DNA of 64,000 nucleotides, taken from the NCBI GenBank assembly GCA_024803745.1, contig JANJXV010000014.1:4751001-4815000 (forward strand), given 5' to 3'. The notes under the pieces were generated by a model. The model did no database searches. It worked only from the letters and a program-made list of their open reading frames with translations, and was not told where the DNA came from. The position numbers were made by a program, and so were the translations under genes. Shown here one piece after another: positions 22,620 to 33,705 of the stretch; the first letter of the stretch is position 1; the number at the start of each line of letters is the position of its first letter. This DNA is from Megascapheus bottae (taxonomy: Eukaryota; Chordata; Mammalia; Rodentia; Geomyidae).

Positions 22620-22859
22620 TAGCTTCTCTTCTTCATACTTGAAGTATCTCACTGAACAGAGCTCTAGCTCTCTACCCTTGTGTTCACATAAATGAGCAAG
22701 TTGTAAGTGGAAAAATTGTCAAGCAGAAAACTCTTAATTTTTTAAGAATTTTGAAGGGCTCTTGAGACTTAAAAAGGTTTGTACCATTGAGCAAACCATT
22801 GAGAGTCTAAACATTGACAGCCAGATTCTCAGCAGGTTTTTGGTTTGTTTTGGCAAGCT

Positions 22860-23085
22860 GTTTTTAAACTTTATTCATAAATGCATAGGATTAAGAATAG
22901 CCAAGAGAACTGTGAAGATTAGCTAACAAATGTCAAGGTTTATTTTAAAACCATAGTAACCAGAAGAATAAGATACTGGCACAAGTAAAAAGATCAAGAA
23001 GAAAAATAAAGTTCGGAAATAGGCCCTAAGTATACTGTTAGACTTTCAATGATGCAGAGGACAGGTAGTATAGCTTTGTGAATAA
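22860..23085 (+). mobile_element. Old L1 ORF2 fragment
   Basis: Resembles the L1 ORF2 block 'aaaaccatagtaaccagaa ... tactggcacaagtaaaaaga ... gaaataggccc'. No frame is intact. Confidence 0.5.
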
Positions 23086-23089
23086 ATTA

Positions 23090-23424
23090 TACTAAATTGA
23101 TTATTACACATCCCTGCCAGCATTTATTATCATCAGTAATTTCTATTTTAACCATTCCAGATGCTGTGACAGCTTGCTCTAATTTGAACATCTTTCATGA
23201 CATACAACATTGGACATCTTTTCACATTTTATTTGCCATCGGTATATCTTTATTATTGAAGTGTTTGTTCAGAACTTTTGCCCTCTTTATAACTGAGCTT
23301 TCTTATTGAGTTTTAAAAGTATTTAATATATTTCTTGTTTATGTTTTAGATTAAAACCATTTATCAGACAGGTGTTTTGCCAATATTTTCTCCTATTCTG
23401 AATTGTCTTTTTACTCTCTTAAAG
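23090..23424 (-). mobile_element. Antisense L1 ORF2 3' fragment
   Basis: Antisense L1 plan: 'gaacatctttcatgacatac', 'tttgccatcggtatatcttt', 'cagaacttttgccctcttta', 'atttatcagacaggtg', 'ccaatattttctcctattct'. Confidence 0.65.
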
Positions 23425-23435
23425 AAATGCTTTTT

Positions 23436-23582
23436 GGGAGGTGAGGGGATATGGGAGGCGAAAAAAACTGAGAGAACAAGGGAGTGGTGGCACTGTTCAA
23501 AAGGAAATGTACCCATTAACTGACTTATATAACTAACTGTAACCCCTCTGTACTTTACGTTTACAATAAACTAAATAAAATA
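23436..23582 (+). mobile_element. Short 5'-truncated young L1 tail
   Basis: 147-bp insertion: purine-rich start, 'aaatgtacccattaactgac', 'ctaactgtaacccctctgta', an AATAAA-bearing A-rich end. Target-site duplication aaatgcttttt at 23425-23435 and 23583-23593. It sits in the older antisense L1. Confidence 0.85.
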
Positions 23583-23595
23583 AAATGCTTTTTTT

Positions 23596-23700
23596 GGTGC
23601 TGGTCCTGGGGCTTGAACTCAGGGACTAGGCACTATCCCTAAGCTTCCCCCCACCCCAAGGCTACTCCTCTACCACTTGAGCTACAGCTCTACTTCCAGG
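23596..23700 (-). mobile_element. Geo monomer fragment
   Basis: Only the Geo half: 'ggtgctggtcctggggcttg', 'aactcagggactaggcacta', 'ctctaccacttgagctacag'. The left half is absent (5'-truncated copy). Confidence 0.8.
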
Positions 23701-23857
23701 TGATGTTTTCTTAAAAATCTTGAATCAGCCATTCTTTATGATTTTCCTGAAGCTTTATTGATTTACCTTTCAGTCCATCTGGAACTGATTTTTATATATG
23801 GCATGAATTAGGTCAAGTTTCATATACACATACATTTCTCTACTTAGAACTCTCATT
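23701..23857 (-). mobile_element. Antisense L1 ORF2 fragment
   Basis: 'ctttcagtccatctggaact' and 'tatatatggcatgaattagg' resemble the antisense L1 block downstream (in minus) of 23090-23424. Likely the same copy, split by the L1 tail and the Geo fragment. Confidence 0.55.
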
Positions 23858-23935
23858 CAGTTCTGGTAGGAATGCAAAATGGTGCTGGTTGGGAAAACAG
23901 ATGGAATTTTATTACAAAACTAAACATTGAGGCTG
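23858..23935 (+). mobile_element. Sense L1 ORF2 3' fragment
   Basis: 'gaactctcattcagttctgg', 'taggaatgcaaaatggtgct' resembles the sense L1 3' ORF2 block. The strand switches relative to the preceding fragment. Confidence 0.55.
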
Positions 23936-24010
23936 AGTTTGTTGGCAAATGCCTGTAACCTCAGCTATCTAAGAGTTATAGAAAAGATGTCAGTCTGAGT
24001 CCAGACCTGC
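23936..24010 (+). mobile_element. 7SL-like SINE fragment
   Basis: 'ctgagtttgttggcaaatgc' then 'ctgtaacctcagctatctaa': the start of a 7SL-like monomer, degenerate. Confidence 0.5.
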
Positions 24011-24116
24011 CAAAAAATTTAAGATCCTTTTGTATAACTACTTAAAGGAAGGAAGGAAGACAGGTAGGTTGGCTAGGAAGGAAAGATTCAAAAGAAAGGT
24101 GCCATTCAAAGTGAGA

Positions 24117-25020
24117 GAAGATATCTGACATATTTAAACCACACAATTCCTATTTAGACAGTATCAATATCTTTTAAACTAATAAGGAAAGGTAAACTCA
24201 TTTCGGGGGAGGTTAAGGAGCAAAAGATTTGAGGCTTTTTACAAAAGAGAATATCCAAATGGCTAATGGACATGAAAAAATAGTCAACATTGTAAGTTAC
24301 CAAGAAAACAGACTGAAAATAAATCATATGCAGGTTTCTACACCCTAGAATGGTTACCACTGGAAAGATAGTTTGGTATCCAGTGTTGACCAGCTTAGCA
24401 GAGCAACAGAAATACACAGGATGCTTCTAGTAATGAAAACTGGTCAAACAACTTTAGAAACTTTGTTGCCACCAGAGCTGAGCATAAACCTACCCTGTGA
24501 CTCAGCAGTTCCACCAGTGGAAACAGAACAGAAATGCATACATATATATACAATAGTTAGGAGAATATTTTTAGCATACTAACATATAGCACAAACTAGA
24601 AGCAACCCAAAAGTTAGAATGGAATGTGGGAATGTATGCATAATTACATGCAGACATAATGGAATACAGACATACGGAAACACATACATAATGAAATATT
24701 ATGCACCAAAGAAGAAAACTGTTTCTACCTAGATAAACACAGGTGAATTTCAAAGAACATTTATTGAAAAAAATAGTGTGTACCATATAATCTCATTAAT
24801 ATAAAGTTGAAATGTCGACAGTGCTAATTCATGACACTATAAACAAAAATAGAGTATAAGGAATAAAATAGACATAAAGTAAATTGCCCTGGGGTCTGTA
24901 GTATGTAACAAACTGAGGAAGGATGTTTTCCTTGTTGGCGGAAGTCTGGAAATCAGTAAGAGATCCTGGAGCAGCATTTGTCTGTCCATTGTATAATATG
25001 TAGCTAATTAGTGACAGGTA
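24117..25020 (+). mobile_element. Old L1 ORF2 3' region
   Basis: Follows the L1 plan in order: 'gagaatatccaaatggctaa', 'caccctagaatggttaccac', 'ctcagcagttccaccagtgg', 'gaaatattatgcacc', 'accatataatctcattaata'. Many stops. Confidence 0.6.
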
Positions 25021-25934
25021 CACTCGAAAGAAATAAAGATCTTTGTTTCTGAGACTTGGAGAAACTGAAAAACACCTTTAAAACTAAGTAACCAGGATAG
25101 GATATGCCTCCTGCAGCCTTTTGGGTAACTGTAGACACCTACCAGTGACCTGCACACCCACAAACCCTCACGTAAGCTTTATCTCTCATAGAGAGGGTTT
25201 AGACACAGGAGTCACCCTTTCTTCATCTGGAGGTGACTTCCAATGAAGTGAAGGTCTTCCCACCAATATCTTATTTTTAGCTTCCTTGTGTTTGTCATAT
25301 TAACTGTTGTATCTTTGAAATTTGTCTCTGGATTTGATAGGCCTATAGAAAAGATATCAACCAGATTTAAATTCCTCTATGAAAAACTGGAAAATGCTAA
25401 CCTTTGGAGCAAGTAATCACAAGGTCAGGTGCATGAGATTTTTGTCTTTGATGTTCAATATGTTGCTTTTGATGATAACCTGTCAATTTAAGATTTGTAC
25501 CCCTTATACTCCATAGGCCAAATGAGATAAGAGATAGGTGGTTGCCTGAGCCAAACAACCAGAATAATTGGACTATAAAAATCTCTACATTTCTTCTAAT
25601 CATAGGATAGGGTAACACTGGAATACATTTGAATCTTGAAACTAATATGCAATGGTTGCTATTTTATAAGCTATCATTCCTAACTTTAAAGCACAAGATA
25701 GAAAGCATGTGATAACCAACATTCACTTTACCACAAGGTCCAATGTTCTTCCTGTGCCTAACAAGTTATTATTAATAATAGTTGTTATGGAGATACTTAA
25801 TGCCAGTTATCATACTATGTACTTGAATGTATTAACATATTAAAGGCTTCCAATAACTTTAAGAAATAGATACTACTAAGCTACTTTGCATGTAAGAAAG
25901 TAAAAGTTTTCCAACGTACTCTATCAGCCAACAT
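25021..25934. other. Unrecognised sequence
   Basis: No gene or repeat recognised. Confidence 0.35.
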
Positions 25935-26305
25935 CTGTATTAGTTATCTCTCCCTGACCATAACAAAATGTGAGAACAATTATAAAATTGGATTTTCTCT
26001 TTTGGTTCAGGGTTTTGAAGATTCTAGTGTATGACTGATTTGATCTTCTGCTTTAGCCTAATGGGGAGAGAGCAACATATGAGGACAGAAGAATACAGAG
26101 GCACAAAACCAGGCACTCTCAGCCTGGTAGAAAAACAGAGGAGGAGAAAGTAACTGGTTTCCCACAATCTCTCTCAAAGCCATTCTTCCAGTTATCTTAA
26201 GACCTCCTGTTCTACCTAACATGGCAAGGGTTCTGCCATCCTTTAAGGGACCTCATATCCAATTGTAGCACATAATCTGGCTACATTTAAAATAAACCCA
26301 CATTT
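25935..26305 (-). mobile_element. Solo LTR of ERVL-MaLR type
   Basis: Antisense MaLR LTR plan: 'gtattagttatctctccctg', 'accataacaaaatgtgagaa', 'tggttcagggttttgaagat', 'ggacctcatatccaattgta'. Old and diverged. No internal retroviral sequence beside it. Confidence 0.55.
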
Positions 26306-27825
26306 GGGTTGGAGCAGATTGCTAGGGAGGCTGTGTAGTAGATACCATGACCCAGGAAAACTTCCTTCAATCAAGTCATAGAACTGCTCAGAGGAAATGC
26401 TGTTTCATTGTCCAGCAAGGGACTTTGTGACCCACCCTGCCACTGGAGCCTGAAACCCAGACATGACCACAGAACCACCCCTACTCTACTGGAAGTCACT
26501 TCTGGATGAGTACTGCTGGTTAACATTCAAGGATGTCATGCAGTTTCCATTACACCAGCTATGTGAAGGCATAGGATCCGTGCCTTGGAGCAAAAAAAAA
26601 AGAATGGCATGTAAGTTAAGTCCAACAATCATGATTCAACACAAGGGATTCGAGCAGCCTTGCTAGCCCACCCCAAACTCATGCATTCCACCTTACTGCT
26701 CTAAGAACGATAAAATAAGAAGTCCAACAGCAATTCATGCCACAAGTCATTTATCAGAAAACTTCAAAGGTATATTAATTGAATGACATAGAAAACTTAT
26801 AGGACAGACGGGGCTTCTGAAAATCAGCAACTGCTATAATGAAAGCAGGCTGAGCGCCCGACATGACAGCTCATCCCAGAGCCCTGAACTGCACCACAAG
26901 GAGCCATGTGGCTGCATGCTGACTCAGAAGAGCAGGGGGGGGGGGAGAAGGAGCACCTCTGAATCACCACGACCACATCCTGCCCCTCCCTGTCCTTTTA
27001 CCGGGGAAGTTGCCCATCAAACCCCTCCATGACTCTCTACCTTGAAGCATAGAGCTCAAGTAATTGCAACATATTTTCTGAAGAAGTCCATTTTTTCCCC
27101 AGGAACATTCGGCCCTGTTTCTTTCAGTAGCATCTAGGTGTGAGGTTGACTATGACTAAGTGTGAAACTGATGGTCCTTGCTGGGCAGACCTAGAGCTGG
27201 ATTTGAGTTACTTATTTTTCATTGTGGGCACCAACTAATATCTAACATCACTTACACATGCCTGTCAGAACTGACGTTAGCTGATTTAAATAGGAAAAGA
27301 AATTCGTGCAAACACCAGCTCGGTAACTAGTTGGGAGAAATGTGTACCTTCTGAGTATTGTGTTATGCACACATATTCATCATTGTCAAAGAATAAGCAA
27401 GATTATCATTCTCTGACTCATCTTAGAAAAGCATGTGATCGGCAGTTCAGAGTCCTCCCCAATTAAATTCAAATCAGGAATAAGAGGAAAGGTCAAAAAT
27501 TTTGGGTTCAAGGCAATTTCGTGAAATTAGTACATGCTGGGACTTTTGTGGGGAAGAAGTCTGTGGTAGTCAGCACATAATGGGGAGAAATGTGAAATTC
27601 AGACTAGAGTTTGAACTTTTGTTTCCCAGGCAACTAATAATTCATTAAAGGCTTTTGATCTACTTAATTTTTGTAGTTAAATACAGCAAATTCAAGGATG
27701 AAAACTTAGCAGAAAAATTATAAAGCAAAACATTATGTAGCTACCATTCATGTCAAGAAACCCAGGACTACCAGAATTTCAGAAAGTTGCTTGGTGATAT
27801 TTTAATTAATATATATTATATATAC
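26306..27825. other. Unrecognised sequence
   Basis: Has an 11-G run at 26935-26945 and a GC-richer stretch at 26840-27010. No open frame or repeat family recognised. Confidence 0.35.
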
Positions 27826-27839
27826 CACACACACACTCT

Positions 27840-27872
<33 letters not shown>
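27826..27872. repeat. (AC)n and (GT)n microsatellites
   Basis: A short (AC) run, 'tctcat', then about 15 GT units. Confidence 0.9.
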
Positions 27873-27874
<2 letters not shown>

Positions 27875-27968
27875 CCAGGAGCATAGTTCAGTGCTAGAGT
27901 GCTTGCCTAGCATTCACAAAGCTGTAAGTGGTGCTGTGGCTCATGTGACAGTGCTAGCCTTGAGCAAA
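27873..27968 (+). mobile_element. IDL-Geo SINE with large internal deletion
   Basis: ID box-A part ('gttcagtgctagagtgcttg', 'cctagcattcacaaagct') joined directly to Geo ('gtaagtggtgctgtggctca'). The box-B region and linker are lost, and the Geo end is missing after 'ccttgagc'. Confidence 0.75.
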
Positions 27969-27975
27969 AAATAAA

Positions 27976-28522
27976 AAGTTGGCAGAAAAGCATATGAGAA
28001 AATGTTCATCATCTATTGTCATAAGGGAAATGCAAATAAAAACAACCCTAAGATACCACCTTACCCCAACAAGAATGGCCAAGATTTTGAACTCAGACAA
28101 AGACAGTTGCTGGAGGGGTTGTGGAGAAAAAGGAACCCTACTACACTGCTGGTGGGAATGTAGACTAGTTCAGCCACTCTGGAAAGTTCCTTAAAGAACT
28201 GAAAATAGACCTTCCCTACGATCCCTCCATACCACTTCTGGGCACCTACCCTGAACATCATGACCCAAGATATGATAAGGACACCTGCTCAGCTATGTTC
28301 ATCTCTGCACTATTCACAATAGCCAGGCGATGGAAACAATCCAGATGCCCTACTGCAGATGAATGGATACAGAAAATGTGGTATATATACACAATGGAAT
28401 TCTACATAGCCAACAGACAAGATAAAATAATGGCATTCGCAGGGAAGTGGATGAATCTAGAGCGAATCATGTTGCGTGAGACAAGTCAAGACCAAAAGAA
28501 CAAAAGGCGCATGGTATCCTAA
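27976..28522 (+). pseudogene. L1 ORF2 C-terminal remnant
   Basis: This encodes the end of the L1 ORF2 protein, the reverse transcriptase/endonuclease polyprotein, after the catalytic domains. In frame from 27979 the family's YHLTP.RMA motif is seen, then the cysteine-rich run [18 protein letters not shown] and LVQPLWK. The frame then stops at 28194, where ORF2 normally continues. The continuation ([17 protein letters not shown]) lies in another frame, indicating a deletion or frameshift near 28185. A third open piece (28295-28522) carries the end of ORF2 (QKMWYIYTMEFYIANR, then FAGKWMNLERIMLRE). No reverse transcriptase or endonuclease motifs are present, so the copy is 5'-truncated and dead. 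It abuts a deleted IDL-Geo SINE on the left. Confidence 0.85.
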
Positions 28523-28640
28523 ATATGTGGCTATTAGATCCAAACAGTACAAAAGAGAGGACTCAATATTTGCATACCCAATGCTATGGACATGGTAATG
28601 GAAATATAAACATAACTATATAGACATAAAAACCTATGAC
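28523..28640 (+). mobile_element. L1 3' UTR start (truncated)
   Basis: Continues from the ORF2 remnant ('aaatatgtggctattagatc'). The boundary with flanking DNA is not clear and the typical tail motifs are not seen. Confidence 0.45.
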
Positions 28641-28795
28641 TCTATAGACATGTTTTATTTCATAAATTAATGTTTCTTTGACATACAAACCTTTAGCCTA
28701 ATTTTGATTAAGTTCTAAATACTAAGTCCCAGTGATTGTAGAGATTACCTTCTTGAACACTTGTTTGTTAAACTCGTTATTTAAAAAATGATGTA

Positions 28796-29005
28796 GGACC
28801 GGGAGTTTGGCCTAGTGGTTAAAGTGCTTGCCTAGCATGCATGAAGACCCGGGTTCGATTCCTCGGTACCACATACATAGAAAAAAGCCGGAAGTGGTGC
28901 TGAGGCTCAAGTGGTAGACCTCTAGCCTTGAGAAAGTCCAAGGACAGTGATCAGGCCCTGAGCTCAAGCCCACGACTGGCAAAAAAAATAAAAAATAAAA
29001 AAAAT
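28796..29005 (+). mobile_element. IDL-Geo SINE, young type
   Basis: Full copy ('accgggagtttggcctagtg', 'cccgggttcgattcctcggt', 'gccggaagtggtgctgaggc'), with an extra base in the A box (gtggttaaagtgc). The A tail is interrupted by T. Target-site duplication aaaaaatgatgta at 28783-28795 and 29006-29018. Confidence 0.93.
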
Positions 29006-29054
29006 AAAAAATGATGTAAAAATCAACGCTAATAAATTCTTTAATAAAAAAAAT

Positions 29055-29106
29055 AGTGTCCAAGGGCAGTGCCCAGGTCCTGAGTTCAAGCCCCAGGACT
29101 GGTTCA
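29055..29106 (+). mobile_element. Geo monomer 3' end
   Basis: Only the last 50 bases of Geo: 'gtccaagggcagtgcccagg', 'gagttcaagccccaggactg'. Confidence 0.75.
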
Positions 29107-29450
29107 AAAAATAATTATAACTACAGACAGAGCAAAAAGCATATTCAGATTACTATGGCATTCTTAAATTAATAATAATAGCCACTAATATTTACAGATA
29201 CTGACTAGATACCAGTTATCATACTGTGTACTTGCATGTATGAACATACTTAAGGCTTCCAGTATATCATTGAGCAACTCTGCAGATAAGAAGCTACCTT
29301 TCACAGTCATTAAAAATGCAGAGGAATAGGTATTTTCACTTATATACATACATCCTTTTGTCAACTTTTGATATTAGCCCTTTCTTTAAAACATGCTAAA
29401 ATGATTGAAAAAAAGAGCTATTGTGATAGATTTCATTTTTCTACTTAGTA
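29107..29450. other. Unrecognised AT-rich sequence
   Basis: Nothing recognised. Confidence 0.35.
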
Positions 29451-29460
29451 ATGAATTTTG

Positions 29461-29662
29461 GGGGACCGGGAGTTTCTCCTAGTGGTAGAGTGCTTGCCTA
29501 GCATGCATGAAGATCTGGGATCAATTCCTTGGTACCACATACATAGAAAAAACCGGAAGTGGTGCTGTGGCTCAAGTGGTAGAGCTCTAGCCTTGAGAAA
29601 GCCCAAGGACAGTGCTCAGACCCTGAGCTCAAGACCCAGAACTGGCATAAATAAATAAATAA
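29461..29662 (+). mobile_element. IDL-Geo SINE with altered A box
   Basis: 'gggaccgggagtttctccta' (normally tttggccta), then the standard ID half and Geo ('accggaagtggtgctgtggc'). Tail of (AAAT) units. Target-site duplication atgaattttg at 29451-29460 and ataaattttg at 29663-29672 (one mismatch). Confidence 0.9.
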
Positions 29663-29672
29663 ATAAATTTTG

Positions 29673-30243
29673 AGAATCTCTTACTTTCTCATCACACTAT
29701 TATATCACATGTATGACTTTGCCATTCATATATTTTGCCCATTTTTCTATCTTACCTTTCTTGTTTGAGGGAATCTAATAACACTGAATACTAATTCTTT
29801 TGTACTATAAATCGAATTTATCTGTCTGTAGCTTGTTTTTGCCTTTTGCTATACATAAAATTTTAATTCATATGAATGGCTTATTTTTTGGTGTGTCTGA
29901 TGAAGTAGGCTACAATAACTAATTATTTAGTCAAGAACAATCTTAGTCCCTTTCAGGAGGATATTTCCAGATATAATTAAGCCTTTTGTGTAAGAGATTA
30001 TCATAGAAAATCTTGATAGAAAGCCTTACGAGCAAGATGTAACTTCTCCCAAAAGAATACAAAATTTCATCCTGCCTGCATATTCCCTTTCTGAAGGTCT
30101 GCTCTACAAACTTCAGAATTTCTTAATTAGTCTCAATAATCACTTGAGTACATCATATATATATATATATATATATTTCAAAAGCTAAGCCAAGTAAAAC
30201 ATATACATAGAACAAATAGGGTTTATGGAGCATAAGTATATTA
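29673..30243. other. Unrecognised AT-rich sequence
   Basis: Contains an (AT)n tract at 30155-30176. No gene or repeat family recognised. Confidence 0.35.
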
Positions 30244-30278
30244 CCTTTATCGTATGTATAACATACATACGATAAAGG
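30244..30278. repeat. Perfect 15-bp hairpin
   Basis: Arms cctttatcgtatgta (30244-30258) and tacatacgataaagg (30264-30278) are exact reverse complements around a 5-nt loop. No T-run follows, so it is not a simple terminator. Confidence 0.9.
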
Positions 30279-30391
30279 ATGAGGTTGACTTTGAACCAAG
30301 AATGACAGAATTTGAGCCTTAGAGCGATCACTAATCAATAAAGCTAACATTCTAAGAAAAACACAAACATACCTTGGTTGTGATATTTTCT

Positions 30392-30421
30392 TTGTGAATA
30401 GTATATCTATACTATTCACAA
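30392..30421. repeat. Perfect 14-bp palindrome with 2-nt centre
   Basis: Arms 30392-30405 and 30408-30421 (ttgtgaatagtata / tatactattcacaa) are exact reverse complements. Confidence 0.9.
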
Positions 30422-30626
30422 CCTATTTCCATGTTGTGTTAAAGAAATATTGCTATTTTGAATATAGAGGTTATCTTTCTTTGCCTATTTTTAATATGGC
30501 TTGTTGGTTGGTTGTATTGAAAGTTATTTGGAGTCCTTATATATTTTGAAAGTAAAGTAGTTATCAGATATATGATTTGTAAATATCTTCTTTCATTCTC
30601 TTGGTTGTCTCTTTAATGTCTTCTTT

Positions 30627-31075
30627 TTGACTGTCTTGGGACTTGTACTCGGAGCCTGGGCACTGTCCCTGAGGTTGTTTTTTGTTCAAAGTTAGCACGC
30701 TACCATTTTGAGCCACAGCTCCACTTGCAGTTTTTTTTTGTTTTTGTTTTTTTGCCAGTCCTGGGCTTGAGCTCAGGACCTGAGCACTGTCATTGGACTT
30801 TCTCAGAACTAGAGCTCTACCACTTGAGTCTCAGCACCACTTCCAGCTTTTTGCTATGTATGTGGTACCAAGGAATTGCATTCGGGTCTTCATGCATGCT
30901 AGGCAAGCACTTTACCATTAGGCCAAACTCCTGGCCCCACTTGCAGTTTTTGAGATGTTAATTGGAAATAAGAGTCTCATGGCTATTCTTCTGGGGCTGG
31001 CTTTGAACCTCCATCCTCAGATCTCAGCCTGCTGACTATCCAAGATTGAAGGCATGAGCTATCAGAATCTGGCTT
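30627..31075 (-). mobile_element. 7SL-Geo SINE, split by an IDL-Geo insertion
   Basis: Geo half at 30627-30735 ('gcctgggcactgtccctgag', 'attttgagccacagctccac') and 7SL half at 30952-31075 ('ttaattggaaataagagtct', 'gaaggcatgagctatcagaa'). The break falls at the linker between the halves. Confidence 0.85.
30736..30936 (-). mobile_element. IDL-Geo SINE nested in a 7SL-Geo SINE
   Basis: T-rich end, 'tgccagtcctgggcttgagc', 'gagctctaccacttgagtct', 'gcatgctaggcaagcacttt'. Target-site duplication ccacttgcagttttt at 30721-30735 and 30937-30951 is host SINE sequence. Same orientation as its host. Confidence 0.93.
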
Positions 31076-31783
31076 TTTCATACCACCTGCACCCTCCCAC
31101 ACACACTTACTATGAGGAACTTGTTTAGTATGATTTTTCTATTTTGGATTTTGTTCTTGTGTTTTCAGATTCATATCCAAAACATATAGCCCAAACCAAT
31201 GTCATAGAGCTTTTCTCTATTCTTCTGGCAGGTTTAGTTTGAGAACTTACATTTAAGTCTAATCCATTTGGAAGTGATTGTCTGTATCGTGCAAAAGGGT
31301 CCTATGTTATTCTTTCATATCCGATTTTCCCAACATGACGTTAAAGAGACTACCCTTTTCCCAGTCTGTGTTCTTGACCAAATTATCAAAAAAAATAGTA
31401 TATCCATAAGGGCACGTGTTTATAACTGGACTCTCCATCTTGCGCAACTGACTCATATGTCCACTTTTACTGGTTACACCTTTTTATTACTATACTTTTC
31501 TAATATAATTTCTGGTCAGATAAGGTGATGATTCCTTGTTCTTTTATGTTGTTGTTGTTGTTGTTGTTCAGAATTGCTTTGGCTATTTAGTCTCTCATGC
31601 TTTTTTGTAATTTTTTTTCCTTCTGTAAAAACTATCATCGCTATTTTGATGGGACTTTCATTGAATCTGTAGGGCAATATGCATATTTAATAATATAAAA
31701 ATTTCAATTCATGAATACAAGCCATCATCACAAAGTAGTTTTAGGATTTTGTGATTTCTTTAATTTGGTTTTTTTTTTTTGCA

Positions 31784-31971
31784 TGTACTGGTAGCTCATG
31801 CCTGTAATCCTAGCTTATCTAAAGCTGAAATCTGGAGATCACAATTCAAAGTTAGCTCTGACAGCAGAGTCCACCATCCCCTATCTCTAATTAACCAGCA
31901 AAAAAGGACAACTGGAGGTGTGGTTCAAATAAGAATGAGAGCATTGAGGCACTGAGTTCAAGCCCCAGTAC
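31784..31971 (+). mobile_element. 7SL-Geo SINE
   Basis: 'gtactggtagctcatgcctg', 'taatcctagcttatctaaag', linker 'ctctaattaaccagcaaaaa', Geo 'gaggtgtggttcaaataag' to 'gagttcaagccccagtac'. Confidence 0.85.
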
Positions 31972-32044
31972 ATAAAAGTAATAGATAAATGTTATAACAG
32001 AGGTTCAGACTAAGTTCTCAAACAAGTGATTCTGCACAAAGAGA

Positions 32045-32135
32045 TTTAGTTTTCCCTATTTCCATGCTCAGGCTTGTATCCAAGGGCTCTGGATGCTAGG
32101 TTAACACTCTGCCACTGAGTTTCATGGAGGACCCC
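32045..32135 (-). mobile_element. Degenerate ID-like SINE
   Basis: 'ctggatgctaggttaacact', 'ctgccactgag' resembles the ID complement (gctaggcaagcactctaccactgag). Confidence 0.4.
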
Positions 32136-33705
32136 CAGAATATGACATTTCAGCTGGACCTTGGAAAACAAGCAAAAGTGCCTGTATACCCTCTAGGCAC
32201 TTTTCCTACTCATGACAAAATCATTTTTGTTTGTTTCTTCTATTTGTATAAAATTATTATGCTCTTTCTCCAGTGTTTATATATAACCTAATCTAAAAGC
32301 AAAGCAACATCAGATAAATTCCAAAAAAGGCATTAAACACATTAGAAAGCTAGCCTAAGAATAACAAATGTAAACATGAAGTTTGAGACATTTATGGGTA
32401 ATCTTTATCTGAAATTTTTCACAAGAACACAACTAAATAAGAAAATAATCTACCATTGACTCTAGCTTCCATAGTCATTGCTATGTTTTATGGTTTTACT
32501 TTGCTCTATCAAACAAGGGTCAATTCTGCACAAAAGATTGGGCTGGACCACAAAAGTGCTTGATTATAGGGATAGAAATGACCCTAATATGCAGTCTGTG
32601 TCTTGGCTTGAAGGCGGGCTGGTCTTAATTACTATTGGTTTAACATTTTTTTCCTTTTCTTAAAATAGTTTGGGAAGATTTTCTACCACTTCCTTTCGTA
32701 ATCTGTCTTTTGTCATCCATTCTCTAAAATATCATCTGTTAAAGTGAAACAAAGTGGTGTTTTAATGTGCAATTACTAGTAATAACAAACTGGAAACACA
32801 AAAGGCTAGAATAGGATTTTTCAAAAGCTTCCATTTCCCTGACACAGGAGCTTATTAGCACATAGTCTGTAGAGCAGCTTTGGCCCCCAAATATTTTAGG
32901 TCACTTTTGATTAAGCAAAGTGCTTTTTATCTCAATAGGAATTGTCAAGCTATTGCAAAGACTACTTTACCATTTGACTTCTAGGTTGATTATCTATTTA
33001 TTACTGGAATACATTGAAATTTCTTCTGCCAGTTTGGTGCAGAAGACAAAGATCCAAGATAACAGGAAGAAAACTTTTGTATTTAAAAATAAAAAAAGGA
33101 AAAGAAGAGGGAAGTGAGAAACTCAGAGAAAAAGAAAGTTTTCTGTCCATCCATTTTACTAAGGTTTCAGGAATAAACACATTTCCCCTCTTCGATGTGT
33201 TCATACACTTCAAATTAGACAAGTGGATTTACTACTTACATTGGTATAACTAATAGAGTTGTATGGTTTTGCTAAAAGTAGGGTTGCTGTTCAATAAATA
33301 TGGCTTTAATTTCAAGCTCACTCTAAATCACTTAAGATTGTGTTCTTGCTTTAATTTCTTTAAATTAAAGGTTCTATTTCTCCCCCCCCCACACACACAC
33401 ACGTGTCTGAGGCTTGGCTTTGGTATGTTAAATTTCATCATTAAAATGCAGGATGAATTTTGAAGGTATGCAAGGTACTTTGCAGTGTTGTTTGAGTGAT
33501 CTGGCCACAAAAGGAATGCAGACCCATCTTGAATTTAAATTAGTACTGAAACTTTCCAGTATTTCTAATTTTTTTTAACTTACCAGTTCACCAAATCTTG
33601 GACGTGATGTAATTGCTTTACTGGAGCCATTTCAGCATAAAGAGAGAATTGATTTTTTCTCAAATGAAAGGTTAGTTGTAAGTGACAGTGTAAGAATTGA
33701 GTTTA
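32136..33705. other. Unrecognised sequence
   Basis: No repeat family recognised except a short C-run/(CA)n at 33381-33402. Frames up to 79 codons show no domain. 32840-33060 is repeat-free and could be conserved noncoding DNA. Confidence 0.35.

Larger units (their letters stand above)
30425..31720 (-). mobile_element. Antisense old L1, interrupted by nested SINEs
   Basis: Antisense ORF2 plan: 'ttatcagatatatgatttg', 'taaatatcttctttcattct', 'tggttgtctctttaatgtc' to 30620; after the SINEs 'cttttctctattcttctggc', 'caatttggaagtgattgt'-type sequence, then 'tcagaattgctttggctatt' and 'cattgaatctgtagggcaat'. Hence an L1 of over 800 bp split by SINEs. A (GTT)n run lies at 31546-31568. Confidence 0.65.
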
